A stretch of DNA of 64,000 nucleotides from Escarpia spicata (lineage: Eukaryota; Annelida; Polychaeta; Sabellida; Siboglinidae), in assembly GCA_963995525.1 (NCBI GenBank), contig OZ023214.1, positions 40,211,304 through 40,275,303 of the forward strand. Reading direction: 5' to 3'. Below, one piece after another: positions 42,183 to 52,559 of this stretch; position 1 is the first letter of the stretch; each line of letters begins with the position of its first letter. The notes below the pieces were generated by a model. It saw only the letters and a list, made by a program, of their open reading frames with translations. It made no database searches and was not told the origin of the DNA. The translations under genes and the position numbers were made by a program.

Positions 42183-42274
42183 AGTCCCCAACAAGCAAGA
42201 GGCCAGTGTGTGACAACTGTGTCATTAAGACAGAAGTGCAGTTGACATCAAAGAGAAGATTGTTGTGCCAGTGA
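42183..42274 (+). CDS. Candidate cysteine-containing terminal exon
   Basis: The acceptor tttattttccag, entered in phase 1, gives SPTSKRPVCDNCVIKTEVQL, then TSKRRLLCQ and TGA. The CDNC pair and the phase-1 entry echo the exons at 13827 and 35943, but the cysteine spacing is incomplete. No family is certain. Confidence 0.3.
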
Positions 42275-42609
42275 AATTTGACAGAGTTCAGTGTCATACT
42301 CACAGAATCACGTGAACAACTTTTGTCAAAGACGACGTGTTTGTGAGAGAAAGCACTAGCGGAAGTGTTGGAATGTTTGTTGATTGGGGGACTTTGTGGG
42401 GGTTCATGGAAGGATTACTCCAGACAGTCTTCATCCGTGTTGAGTCGTACTCATATGCCTCAGTTATGAGTGTCTACACTCACCGGTTGAGTCATACTCA
42501 TAATTATGACTCGGTTATGACTGACTGTAAATAGTACAATATCAACAAATAAAAGTTATATTAATCTTATTTATGAGAAGATTGTCTACCAAGAACAGAA
42601 GTCACAAAC

Positions 42610-42905
42610 ATTCATATTTCTGGCTCAACTTTGGATATAAGAGACTCAACATTGGATACAAACAGGCACAACATTGGATATAACTAGGCTCAACATTGGA
42701 TAATAACAGGCTCAACATTGGATATAAACAGGCTCAACATTGGATATAAACAGGCGCAACATTGGATATAAGCAGGCACAAAATTGGATATATACAGGCA
42801 TAACATTGGATGACAGGCTCAACATTGGATAATGACAGGTGCAACATTGTATATAAACAGGCTCAACATTGGATATAAACAGGCTCAATATTGGATATAA
42901 ACGAG
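42610..42905. repeat. 22-bp minisatellite, about 12-13 copies
   Basis: The unit aggctcaacattggatataaac recurs with small changes (ggcacaacattgg, ggcgcaacattgg, ggctcaatattgg). Some units lack a few bases (ggataatgacagg). No coding frame persists through it. Confidence 0.9.
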
Positions 42906-43065
42906 TGACTAAACTGAACAGTTATGTCTGTCTGAAGGTGATATAAACTGAAAGCCGTTGCACCCGACACTCCACAAGTCAAGTTTCTTCTAGTGATGCC
43001 CGATTGAGGGTAAGTACATTTATCATTTTTATTATTCTAGTTTTGACATTTCAAGGAAAAAAAAT

Positions 43066-44780
43066 TATACCCCACCTTTTTAGTCCTTTGGCCGAAGGTC
43101 CAAGGGACTATTGCCATCACTCTGTGTCCACAGTCCGCCGTCCGCCGTTAGCTGCCGTATTTCAGTAACCGTTCAGCAACTTTTTCTCTAATTTTGCATA
43201 GACATATCTTAGGCCACTGCCACTTTGCTCGAGAAATCTGTATTTGATTGAATCATTTTAAGGGCTCCCTAGGGCCTCCAAGGACCCCAAAACTGGTAAA
43301 AATGTAACATTTGGCCTATTTTTTCAAAAACTTTTCAACTTTTTTTTAAAATTTTGCATAGATGTATCTTAGGGTGCTGCCACTATATACAAGAAATCTG
43401 TATTTGATTGAATCATTCTAAGGGCACCTAAGGGGCCCCAAAGTGCAAAAGTTTTACATTATCTAGTGATGTGGTTTTGAGAAGGACTCTTGAGACCACC
43501 CCCCAACAGTAGATTTTGTTTAATGTGCCACCAAGTCAAAACCATGACTAAACTCTGCAGCCTAGTGCTACTGTTCCATTGAGACCTTGACTAATCTTTA
43601 ATTGATCACAGTGCCCAGGCAGAGTAGACACACTTGACCCCTGTTAGACTGAACAGTTGCCTAACACTTTATCTTCAAAACTATTAATTTTCTATAATTG
43701 CAAGTTGTGTTTATTTTGATGTTAATTTAATTATTATAAAATGGTGTGACTGTGATGTCTATTGGTTAAAGATGTATTGTCTGTAGAAACATGTAGGTGA
43801 CAAACATAGAAAATTAATATTCTGGACAACTGTAGTGTGAAATATCCTACACTTTATTGATATCAAATGCATTCTACTGTTCTGTTTACGCTTGCCATGC
43901 CTTGTGTAGACATGGTACTGTGTAAATCAATTGTATCAATATAGACTAATAATTACAGATTCACAATATAGTTGACACCTGAAACAACCAAATGTCAACC
44001 ATTAGAAGAGTTGACATATATGAATGTCACCCACTTGGCAGGTTTAATTGATCTATTCAGCAATGCAGACACTGCTTAGGCCTCACTCTGGACACTGTCA
44101 CTCACAGTGTTGTGTATTGTCTTAGTTGGTGCATTGAGCTAATCTACTTGACCATGAATCAGTGGTGGCTCTGGTTGTGTATTACACCCAGCTGTGGAGC
44201 TAAGATTCTCTCCCTGCTATTGTTTGATGGAAACTGTGACTAATCTGTAATTGGTCACTGGCAGTAGCTTGTGTCAACAGACAGCATTAAGCCACTAGAC
44301 CCCTGTTAAACTGGACAGTTGCCTGTAGGTTTTAAACTGTGTCAAACAATGAGTCTACCTTTTGCTCTCAAATAATCTGTCCTCTTAGTTTTACACATGA
44401 AGGCATAATCTGGCATAATTTGATAAGTCTTTGTAGCAGCACATTTGTACTTCCAGTGTATCATTGCAACATAACATACATATTACATACTGTGTGCCAC
44501 ATTTGAATGTTGTGCATGTAATATTTCCTTGCAATCCATTCCATATATAATGTAAAACTTCAACAGCCGTTTTCTTCATTTTCCCTTTTTGATCCCTACC
44601 ATGTTCAATGCTCCATAACTTCGCCAATTTCTGTAGCAGTCATATTTTTTGAAACCGTGTAAAGCACCCTACCAAACCTTTACAAGGATGTAAGAAAACA
44701 ATGTTACAATTTTTCCGACTTATCACTCATTTGGTCAGCCGGGGTCACATATAGACGTATTAGTCCAAAGGACTTCAGGG
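43066..44780. repeat. Dispersed repeat with tccttTGGCCGAAGGtcc end
   Basis: The left end tttttagtcctttggccgaa-ggtccaagggactattgcc is followed by two internal copies, about 140 bp apart, of gaaatctgtatttgattgaa-tcatt. The right end carries the inverse word tagtccaaaggact near 44760. I recall this motif from mollusc and other marine invertebrate genomes, but the class is uncertain and it may be a non-autonomous DNA transposon. No coding region was seen. Confidence 0.5.
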
Positions 44781-45282
44781 CCATTTGGCCCATTTTTATT
44801 ATAGTTGTTATATACTATTATATTATAATTAATACTTGAAAGGTTTGCATAAAGGTCCAAGTCCACTCAAAACATTTTGAAAAAACTAATGAAATTGCCC
44901 CTGATCTACTCTTAGGTGTTTACACATTACAGGTTTTTTCTTCATAGTGTAAACAAAATATGCAAATATAAAAAAACATGTTTTAAAGACCCACAGGCTT
45001 GTTTCGCCCTGCAGGGGGTATATTTTATTGCTGGACATCTTCCAGTTAGTGAAACAGATTACTTTTGAGATGATCTGGCATTGCCAATTCAAATGATATG
45101 GATGGATTTAAAATTAATTAATTAATAAACAAAATGAAAGAAATGGTGATATTTATACCTATCATAACCTATGGTCCAAGTGTGTCAATGTATATGGTCA
45201 GTTATCACGAAATGTTGACAGAATTTGTTTTTGGGGGGTAAATTTAGAATTCAATATATAATGTTTTCCTTTTAGTCACTAA
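44781..45282. other. No recognised gene
   Basis: AT-rich sequence. The last 8 bases (gtcactaa, 45275-45282) are the target duplication of the next element. Confidence 0.5.
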
Positions 45283-46001
45283 CAGACATGGGGTCAAATA
45301 CATTTGTATTTGTATTTGAAAGTATGTAAATACTTTTTATAAGTATTTGTATTTGACATGAAAGTATTTGTATTTAAATACTTTCCTAAAGTATTTGAAA
45401 TGTTCAAATACTTTCAAATACATAGGATGTGATTATCAATAAATGACAACTTAAAATTATTCTTGTTTGAATTCTTAAGAATTGAGCAATTTTACTATGT
45501 CATTTGGTAATTCACCACTTTTCCACTCAGAAATAATGGCAAGGTAATGCCATTATGTGAGAAGTCATTGAGATCACTGTGTGAGAAGCCAACATCACCT
45601 TACTTGTCAGTTGTCAGTGTGAAGCAATTAGCAAAAAGCAGATTCTGTTGCACTGGTCTGTCTGTCGTTTGATCATAGTTTCCAAGCCCCAGCTAACCAA
45701 ACAACCTACCTGGTACCTAACCAATGTGACAGCTAAGGCCAGCTATTGTGTCTAATATTTGCTTGCTATCTGTGGGTTAAGAGAAGGTGGTGGCTTCTCA
45801 AGTCAGGTGGTACCATCATCATCATGAAAGCCAGGTTTGTTGTAACTGCAAGTTAGTTGCCTATGAACCTACAAACCATGGTTAGCAATACACTGTATTG
45901 TATTTAAATACTTTTGTATTTCAAAGTATTTGTATTTATATTTGACTCGCTTAAGAGTATTTGTATTTAAATACATTTCAATGTATTTGACCCCATGTCT
46001 G
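45283..46001. mobile_element. 719-bp hAT-type MITE with perfect 8-bp target duplication
   Basis: The ends are CAGACATGGGGTCAAATACA and the inverse TGTATTTGACCCCATGTCTG. The flanks are gtcactaa at 45275-45282 and 46002-46009, exact. Subterminal regions are dense in gtatttgtattt/aaatactttc words. No transposase is encoded. The terminal layout parallels the GAGTAC family (CAGACcTGGGGcC versus CAGACaTGGGGtC), suggesting mobilisation by related transposases. Confidence 0.92.
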
Positions 46002-46631
46002 GTCACTAATAAACAACATGTCAGGCCAATCATGAAATAAATTTGGGTAGCTTTGGGATCACTTTGAACTTGCGAGTCTGTGTTACTCGATACCGAGCAT
46101 ATACATGTACATCATATATATTTAACATACTTATGGTATTTCAAATTTCTTCTATTTTGATTGTATTTTTTTGAGCACGTAACAGGCTTATGGTTAAGAA
46201 TCGATAGCAGTGGCAACTTTTATTAAATTTCTTTTGTTTTCATGCAATTTAAAAATTAGGGTACCTTTTCTGTCTGCCATTTAGAAGAGACAAGAGGTCA
46301 TATAACTACTTGTCATTCTAAGGGACACTGTTTGCATAATATCACTAAGTTAAAATATAAAACAAACAATTACCTTTTCAACGTAGCAATGTTTGTGCGG
46401 ACACTATTGGGTCTTCTCTTTCTGGTGATGTTTAGAAAAAGTATACGTTCGGTATTGGAGAATGGAATTTTTCTTTAATATTTCTCAAATAGAAAGTAAT
46501 GGTCTTAAGTGGAATCTGATTACTGTTCCTTGGCCTCTCTGAGTGTTCCTCGGTGACAGCTAAATGCACTAGTTTCCAATTGTCATCACTTGGGTAAAAA
46601 TGCAGCCCTACTCTAAGTAAAAAAGTAGTGT
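46002..46631. other. No firm gene
   Basis: A minus-strand frame at 46432-46656 (LRVGLHFYPSDDNWKLVHLA) adjoins the transposase-like fragment and may belong to it, but I recognise no motif in it. Confidence 0.35.
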
Positions 46632-46976
46632 TTATAGCAAGAGATGTCTTAAACAACTAAGTATCGTGTCGATTATTTTTGTAATATTTAGCAGGATGAA
46701 ACAGTCTTCTTTTTGGCTTATGGACAAATGTGCAGATGGAGCGATTTCGGTATTGGGAACTTGGAGAGAGTCGGTCAAAAAATGGATGGTGTCAAGTAAC
46801 GGCATGGTTTGTTCTGACATCATTGTTTTAACTCTAAGGAAGGCGAACGTTGAAGGCACCGAGCGGGTCATCACACCTGACAGGCCTACGAAACTCAAAA
46901 CTTTCATATTCCCATCTTCATCTATGTAGTGCAATACCATTGGGTGGATGCTTACCTGTGCTTTGCCATAGTACAC
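46632..46976 (-). pseudogene. Transposase-like fragment (QVSIHPMVLHY family)
   Basis: The frame reads YYGKAQVSIHPMVLHYIDED, GNMKVLSFVGLSGVMTRSVP, then MPLLDTIHFLTDS. In a shifted frame it continues SPSSQYRNRSICTFV. I recognise the series QVSLHP-V-YY, L-H-SFV--SD, L--V-YF-TD---SQYKN from a widespread invertebrate protein family annotated as uncharacterised. The acidic TD/SQYKN block resembles a DDE-type catalytic region. One frame change and the lack of N- and C-terminal parts make it a remnant. Family and mechanism are inference. Confidence 0.5.
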
Positions 46977-47344
46977 AGACCCTATCTCCTCTATGTATTT
47001 GACCTGCCAATTCTCTGCTTAGTCCATCTGGCATGTGGCTTCCATCATAGGATTAATCATACTGGTCAATAGAGGAAACCAAGACTAATTCTGTTTCCAG
47101 CATGTATCAAACATATATAGTACTACAATAATAACAAGAACACAGGGTTGTGGGTGAAAACGAAGATCGCCAAGCATTTTATTATTATGTGACCACATGT
47201 CACATAATTACCCATAGCAAACATTATGCAGCTATACATAAATACGATCTCCCAAGCACACTCCATCATAGGTATAAGCTTACCTCTGAGGTGTGCAGAT
47301 TCTGCCACAATGAGCTCTGAATTCTGGGATTTCTCTCATGAGTG
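46977..47344. other. No recognised gene
   Basis: Nothing recognised apart from the upstream edge of the transposase-like fragment. Confidence 0.4.
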
Positions 47345-47508
47345 TTCAGTGTTTCCCCTAGGTGAAATGATGGGCGAGGTGGTTGGGATGGGGTACGCGA
47401 GCGCCGCAGGTGGGAAGCATTGCTAGGGGGGTCCAGGGGCATGCTCCCTCTGAGATTTTTTTAAAACTAGCTTTAAAATGGTGCATTCTGAGGTATGTTT
47501 TAACCTTT
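47345..47508. repeat. Dispersed repeat fragment with ggggtcc-ggggCATGCtccc core
   Basis: The core ggggggtccaggggcatgct-ccctctga followed by a T-run and ttaaaatggtgcattctgag is a motif I recognise as a common dispersed repeat in marine invertebrates. It directly precedes repeat R. Confidence 0.4.
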
Positions 47509-47715
47509 ACTCTTGAATATAGAGGGGAAGATATAAAACAACAAGACACTACTTGTAAATGTAGTAATCATAATTGCTAAAAGTCAGTAATCATGTTGAG
47601 ACGAGGTTTCCACTGACCATTGGTACTCAGTAGAGGTGAGGTTTCCACTTGACCACTGGTACTTGGTTGTGGTTATGTTTTTCTTGCACTAACCCTTGGC
47701 CTTGTTACCTCAATG
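47509..47715. repeat. Dispersed repeat R, copy 2
   Basis: Matches 37497-37715 in order and orientation. Here it continues past the point where the other copy is cut by the hAT-like element, reaching cttggccttgttacc. Confidence 0.85.
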
Positions 47716-48520
47716 ACAGAGTCAGTAAAAAAGTAAAAGGTAAGTTCTTATAAAGCGCAAGACTGCTCAAAGCGCTTTACACTTTACTCCCTGGCAGACA
47801 TTTCTCAAGTTGTGTCCTTTTTATAAAACAGGATAAGTTGTTTAGTATATCCAAAGTTATTGATAACCCGTTAGTATACACGGTTTTGGGCAGTAGGCGG
47901 TTTTTATGAGATGTGAACTTCGGTGGTTTAAATTAAAGTAAATACTTCACTCAAATCAACTTTCCCAAACATTTATTTGCATAACTTATATCTTATGAAT
48001 GACATTCCTTATTTTGCTATAAAAAAAACCAGCATTGAACATTAGTTGAAACTTGAATAGACTTGTGCCGTGGGCATTTGCGTCAAATCCGGACCCACCT
48101 TGATTTTGCCGTTATAAGTTGATTTTTGCTTAACTTTGATACCTCAGTGAGATAGTTCCATCATTCAACATTATCCTAGGCATATTTACTTTTAAGATTA
48201 TTGCGTCTTACGCCCATTTGAGGCGTAAATAGCGCCCCGGTTTGTATCAACATATGATGCTATAGCTGTAATTTTACGTGCACTGTGAGGTAACAGACTA
48301 GCGCAAACCAGGTCGCTATTTGAGCTTCAACAGGGTCCGGATTCAATACAAGTGCCGACTAGTGAATAGGATCGACGGTTTTTATTTGGGCTTCAAAAGA
48401 GTCTGGATTTGACACAAGTGACGTAGTGCCATCAGCCTGCAAGGTTTTCACTCCCACCACCGTCATAAACCAAAATGCAAGTTACCATTTGGGTGCCATT
48501 TTACATGAATATCTAGATTT
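47716..48520. other. No recognised gene
   Basis: It contains an imperfect inverted motif (aagcgcaagactgctcaaagcgcttt, split as aagcgcaagac and caaagcgcttt near 47753-47780) of a kind seen in LINE 3' ends, and otherwise nothing recognised. Confidence 0.35.
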
Positions 48521-49024
48521 CTAGTATGTCGAAACTCCGCAAGGTGTCACCATTGGAGACACCGGGGATACCGCAGGAATATTCCGTGATTGGACAACTG
48601 ACAAGTGATATCTTTCGCATTGTCCAATGGAGTTAAATCCTAACTTCTTAATCTTGAAAAATAATCCATAAATTCCCAGAAGGGACAACATATGGATGGT
48701 AGATGAGAGGCAATACGTTGAGGGTAGAGCCTCTAGCCTACTCCGAAATGATGTACTGGAGCAGGCCGCAAGACTATTGCTGGATAATTTATTCCAATTT
48801 GGTATAGTTCTTAAAATTAAAGATTTAGACAAAATGGTTTTATTACAACTAGGTCTACTTAAGTAATGATTTAATAAAATATTCCCATCTTGACCCATCG
48901 ATGATCCTGCCCGTGTAGCTCTATTAACCTTTTGGAAACAAAAGTCTGAAAATTTGATTGACAATTCATCATTATTTATTTTATAAAATAGAGTTAAACG
49001 CACAGTATGTCTCCGATCTGTCAA
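48521..49024 (-). pseudogene. RT C-terminal tail of the 2A-type element
   Basis: It reads TDRRHTVRLTLFYKINNDEL and SKSLILRTIPNWNKLSSNSL, the final block R-IP-WN-LP, then sequence resembling read-through into the 3' UTR (YLSSTIHMLSLLGIYGLF-like). It is in a different frame from the upstream RT, which ends at 48981. Confidence 0.8.
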
Positions 49025-49910
49025 TTATGCCCAATTTAAGTCTTAACAATTCTGTCACACTTATTTCAAATATATATTTAGATTTTGTCCATCTTGCCGC
49101 ACGTCTTTGAATTACTTCAAGGCTGTTAATTTCTTTAATTACAATTGGATCCCAGATTGTTGCAGCATATTCCATTCCAGCTCTTACTAATGAAATATAT
49201 GCAATTGTTTTACATTTTTGTGAACAGCCCCTAAGATTTCCAAGTAAAAATCCAAGTTTGTTATTACCTTTCTTAACCACTTCAGCAATGTGCTTAGACC
49301 AGGTTAAATCATTTGATAAAATAACCCCCAAATATTTGGTATCATTGACCTCTTTCAAAATTTGCCCGCCCATGTGATAAAAACGATGTAAATGAAGACC
49401 AGACGTTGTGATCATTATATTGCATTTAGAAATATAAAATTTAATGCCCCAATCAACACTCCACTTAACAAGGCTGTCTAAATCTTGTTGCAGTATTAGT
49501 TGATCTTGTAAAGACTGAACTGGTCTATAAATCAAACAATCATCAGCAAAGAGTCTCACTTTTGTACCTGGAGAAATAACACCTGGAAGATGATTACAGT
49601 ATAATAAAAACAACAGTGGTCCCATTACTGTACCCTGAGGAACACCGGATGCTACTGCTTCATCATCAGAAAATTCACCATTTACCAATACATGTTGAGT
49701 TTGTGCATGAGTGTTGTTCCTAGTAATAGGAGATATATGCCTTAGACTTGACTGAAGACTTGTATTAGATTCAACTGAGTAATCAGAGGTCGGCCTGTAG
49801 TACGAAGCTATATAAACTGGACTTTCATTATGAATAGATAAACGTGCCCACACAATTTCATCGTGATGAGGTAAATCTGGTTTATCTAACTCAATTTCAT
49901 CTATAACCAA
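48981..49910 (-). pseudogene. Endonuclease middle part fused by deletion to RT motifs B-C and thumb
   Basis: The frame opens with endonuclease sequence (PDLPHHDEIVWARLSIHNES, PVYIASYYRPTSDYSVESNT). It then jumps to RT: TQHVLVNGEFSDDEAVASGV, PQGTVMGPLLFLLYCNHLPG, KVRLFADDCLIY, KYLGVILSNDLTWSKHIAEV and LEVIQRRAARW. The stretch with the rest of the endonuclease and RT motif A is missing, yet the frame is open across the joint for 309 codons. Motif C (FADD) is intact. Confidence 0.88.
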
Positions 49911-50302
49911 ATCTTATGAATTATCATGACACCACCACCATTAAGCATATGATCATTTCTCAAATGACCTGCATAATTAGGAGGCAAGAACTCAGAATGT
50001 TTGATTGATTTATCAAATTTAGACTCACTAACTAATATGATATCTGGTTGCATGGTATTACAAAAATGTGCCAACTCTGCCTTTCTACCTCTAGTACTAT
50101 TAACTTTCGCAATTGTTATTCTTAAATTATCTGATGATTTATCTGAACCACTAGTTTCCTCAGATAGACAGTTTGTAGATAAAGAGGTGATATTTTTAAC
50201 TTGGTTATTAAGTACTGTAGATGTATACATGCGTGGACTACTATGAACAATAGGTCTAAAGTAAACAGATCTGGTCGGAGAGACTCCACTGAGTGCTGAC
50301 AA
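49901..50302 (-). pseudogene. APE endonuclease N-terminal part of the 2A-type element
   Basis: It reads NLRITIAKVNSTRGRKAELA, HFCNTMQPDIILVSESKFDK and SIKHSEFLPPNYAGHLRNDH, then LNGGGVMIIHK. The VNS-RGK-AEL, PDI--+-ESK-D, FLP--Y and D---GGGV landmarks define the endonuclease start. The frame shifts before the next block. Confidence 0.88.
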
Positions 50303-50399
50303 ACTGAATCATCACCAGGTATACCTGATAATAAATCATAACTGTTTGAAACATTAATGTTATATGCCTGATAAAGGAATGAGGAACAATTGATAGACT

Positions 50400-50870
50400 T
50401 ACACCGACAACAATGCCATGTATTATTTTCAATTTGGTTAACCTCGGCTGATAACGTACTGGCACATGATTTATGAAACCAAACCTGGCAGTTATCACAA
50501 CATACTGCAACATCAGACCAGTCTACATTCAAATCACATGTTCCACAAGGATAAACACAAGCCCAAGCGTGGACCTGGGTTAACTTCAATATCACCACTC
50601 AATAATAATAATAACATTGTTAATAATGTAGTCTTAATAATATGTAATGTATACAATTTATGCATACTTCTTAAATAATCATCATTTGTACAAAGTCCGA
50701 CATATTTATGTTGCTGCACACAATTTTTGATAGACATAACCATGGGTAATGGAATTGAAAACTCATTAACTAATTCTACCTTTTTGTGTGAATAAATTAT
50801 ACCAGTGCTTAGTCTTAGCAGAACCCAGACAATGATTAACCTATTATGAGCCATAATTAATACCAACAAA
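50400..50870 (-). pseudogene. 2A-like peptide followed by a PHD finger
   Basis: One frame (50534-50869) ends TLLTMLLLLLSGDIEVNPGP, RLGLCLS; D-[VI]-E-x-N-P-G-P is the 2A ribosome-skipping motif. A neighbouring frame picks up a few bases later with YPCGTCDLNVDWSDVAVCCD, NCQVWFHKSCASTLSAEV and TWHCCRCKS. This is a PHD finger with C4-H-C3 order and W-H-C of the second half. A one-base change just after the motif separates the two frames. In intact relatives the 2A would release an N-terminal leader from the downstream polyprotein; here that is inference. Confidence 0.82.
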
Positions 50871-51331
50871 ACATGAAGATGTAGATTACATTGTTACAAA
50901 TTGTGTTGGGGACGAATTAGATTCAACATATTTATTACACCAATGACACTGTCATAAAATAATGACATAAACAGGCTGCGAAATAAGGCCGGTCCGATCG
51001 TCCCGAACGAGTTGTTTCGGAGCTCGGACTAGTCTAGTTTTAGAAGAGCAGTCCCGTCGGACTAGCTATAATGACGTGAAAGAATGTATACTGTGTGTGT
51101 GAAAGTGAAGTGGTGTGATGAAATAAGGCAAAACGATAAGATAACATTTTGTCACTCGACTAAATTTTGCGTCTAACCATCTCATCCGGTACCGGGATTA
51201 CGGGATTTGAAAATGGCCGCTGTTTACGTCAGTAAGTGGTGCCTCCTAGCGACCATGAGTGTGGAACCACATGATCAAAATACTCGGTTTGCAGACAGCA
51301 TCGCGTTCTATCATATTATCGTTCGACCATG

Positions 51332-51785
51332 TCGCAGGGGCGAATCGGTGATTATTTTAGCGAGCAAACAAACTCCAACAAAGGCACTGGAACACATGTC
51401 AGCACATACAAGGGAAAATCTAGCGCAAAGTTGAGGCCAAAATCGTCGTCTAAGACTAAAGCGAATGACGCAATATCAACAACCGACATTGAGTGACATT
51501 GTCATCGCCGGTCATTCTACATCGAAATCATCCGACATTGCCGGTCCTTCGACGTCGACCGATACTGGAGTCATTGCTGGTCCTTCTAGTTCTACACCCA
51601 CTTCCACTCCCACACCGTCCGACACTGTGGCTGCCTGTCCATCTACTGCTATCGTCTTGTCCAGCAGTGACTCTACCCATGAACGACGTGAACAGATCCA
51701 AACTGCACCCATCTCATCTGATGACTTTGCACGTGTACTGTTGCGGCATCACCGTATTTTCTTAATTAAACACTATCATTGCTAA
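51332..51785 (+). pseudogene. Possible N-terminal region of a hAT-type protein, frameshifted
   Basis: From ATG 51332 the frame reads MSQGRIGDYFSEQTNSNKGT, then HVSTYKGKSSAKLRPKSSSK, to a TGA near 51497. A second frame (51465-51785) carries a Ser/Thr/Pro-rich run (AGPSTSTDTGVIAGPSSSTP) and DSTHERREQIQTAPISSDDF. The basic start with a short R-x-DYF-like word and a low-complexity linker resembles N-termini of hAT/ZBED-like proteins, but no finger or catalytic block is present. Confidence 0.35.
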
Positions 51786-52270
51786 CAAGCGGATGAACAT
51801 TTAATTGTGGAGGACTATTGTTACAAGTTGATGGACATTTAATTATGGACAAACATTGCTAACTAGTTGATGCACATTTAATCATGGACAAGCATTGTTA
51901 ACAAGTTGATGGACATATAATTGTTGACAAACATTTCATTGCTAACAAGTTTATGCACATTAATTTTAATCGTGGACAAGCATTGCTAACAAGTTGATGG
52001 ACATTTAATTGTGGACAAACATTTCTAACTAGTTGATGCACATTTAATCATGGACAAGCATTGCTAACAAGTTGATGGACATTTAATTGTGGACAAACAT
52101 TGCTAATGAATTTATGCACATTAATTTTAATAATGGACAAGCATTGCTAACAAGTTGATGGACTTTTTATTGTGGACAAACATTTCTAACTAGTTGATGC
52201 ACATTTAATCATGGACAAGCATTGCTAACAAATTGATGGACATTTAATTGTGGATGAACGCTGTTAACAA
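51786..52270. repeat. 39-bp minisatellite with alternating unit types, about 12 copies
   Basis: Type A (aacaagttgatggacattta-attgtggacaaacatt) alternates with type B (aactagttgatgcacattta-atcatggacaagcatt), making a about 77-bp dimer. Some units have 5-bp insertions (cattaattttaat). The alternation shows expansion of a dimer and not of a monomer. Confidence 0.9.
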
Positions 52271-52559
52271 GCATCAATGTACCCATTAACTGTGTATGTA
52301 TGTCAATGATAATTCTTTCTATAAATGTTACTTGAAGAGAGAATCGATTTGTCATCTTCTCGAATAAAATCACTAACTAATTTTAGTCAAACGATAGGCC
52401 AACGTGATAGAGCGTATATGTGTGTGTGTATTATAATATATGTATATCTATATCATTACCGGGTACATTTAAGGACTAGTAAAACAATTTCAGGACTAGT
52501 TGTTTGTGAGTCAGCCAGTCCGACGGACAACCAACTGGCTAAAAGTATCGTGCACCCTG

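Larger units (their letters stand above)
48521..50869 (-). mobile_element. Non-LTR retrotransposon encoding 2A-like peptide, PHD finger, endonuclease and RT
   Basis: From right to left: an N-terminal hydrophobic-charged leader ending in a 2A-like motif (about 50569-50870), a PHD finger (about 50400-50570), the APE endonuclease (about 49750-50260), an internal deletion, the RT from motif B onward (48981-49700) and the C-terminal tail (48521-49024). Several frame changes occur, so it is inactive. The order 2A-PHD-EN-RT is clear even though the frames are broken. Confidence 0.88.
50972..52559 (+). mobile_element. hAT-like element with CAGGsTGC ends, interior minisatellite
   Basis: The left end CAGGCTGCGAAATA and the right end, inverted, CAGGGTGCACGATA agree at most positions. 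Both arms carry a subterminal GTCGGACTrGCT word. The hexamer cataaa abuts each end. Inside are a transposase-like N-terminus (51332-51785) and a 39-bp minisatellite (51786-52270). The element is non-autonomous. Confidence 0.6.

Noticed and set aside
42337..42534. 65-codon frame MFVRESTSGSVGMFVDWGTL
   Set aside because: No recognisable family, and it becomes repetitive (tcatactcat) at its end.
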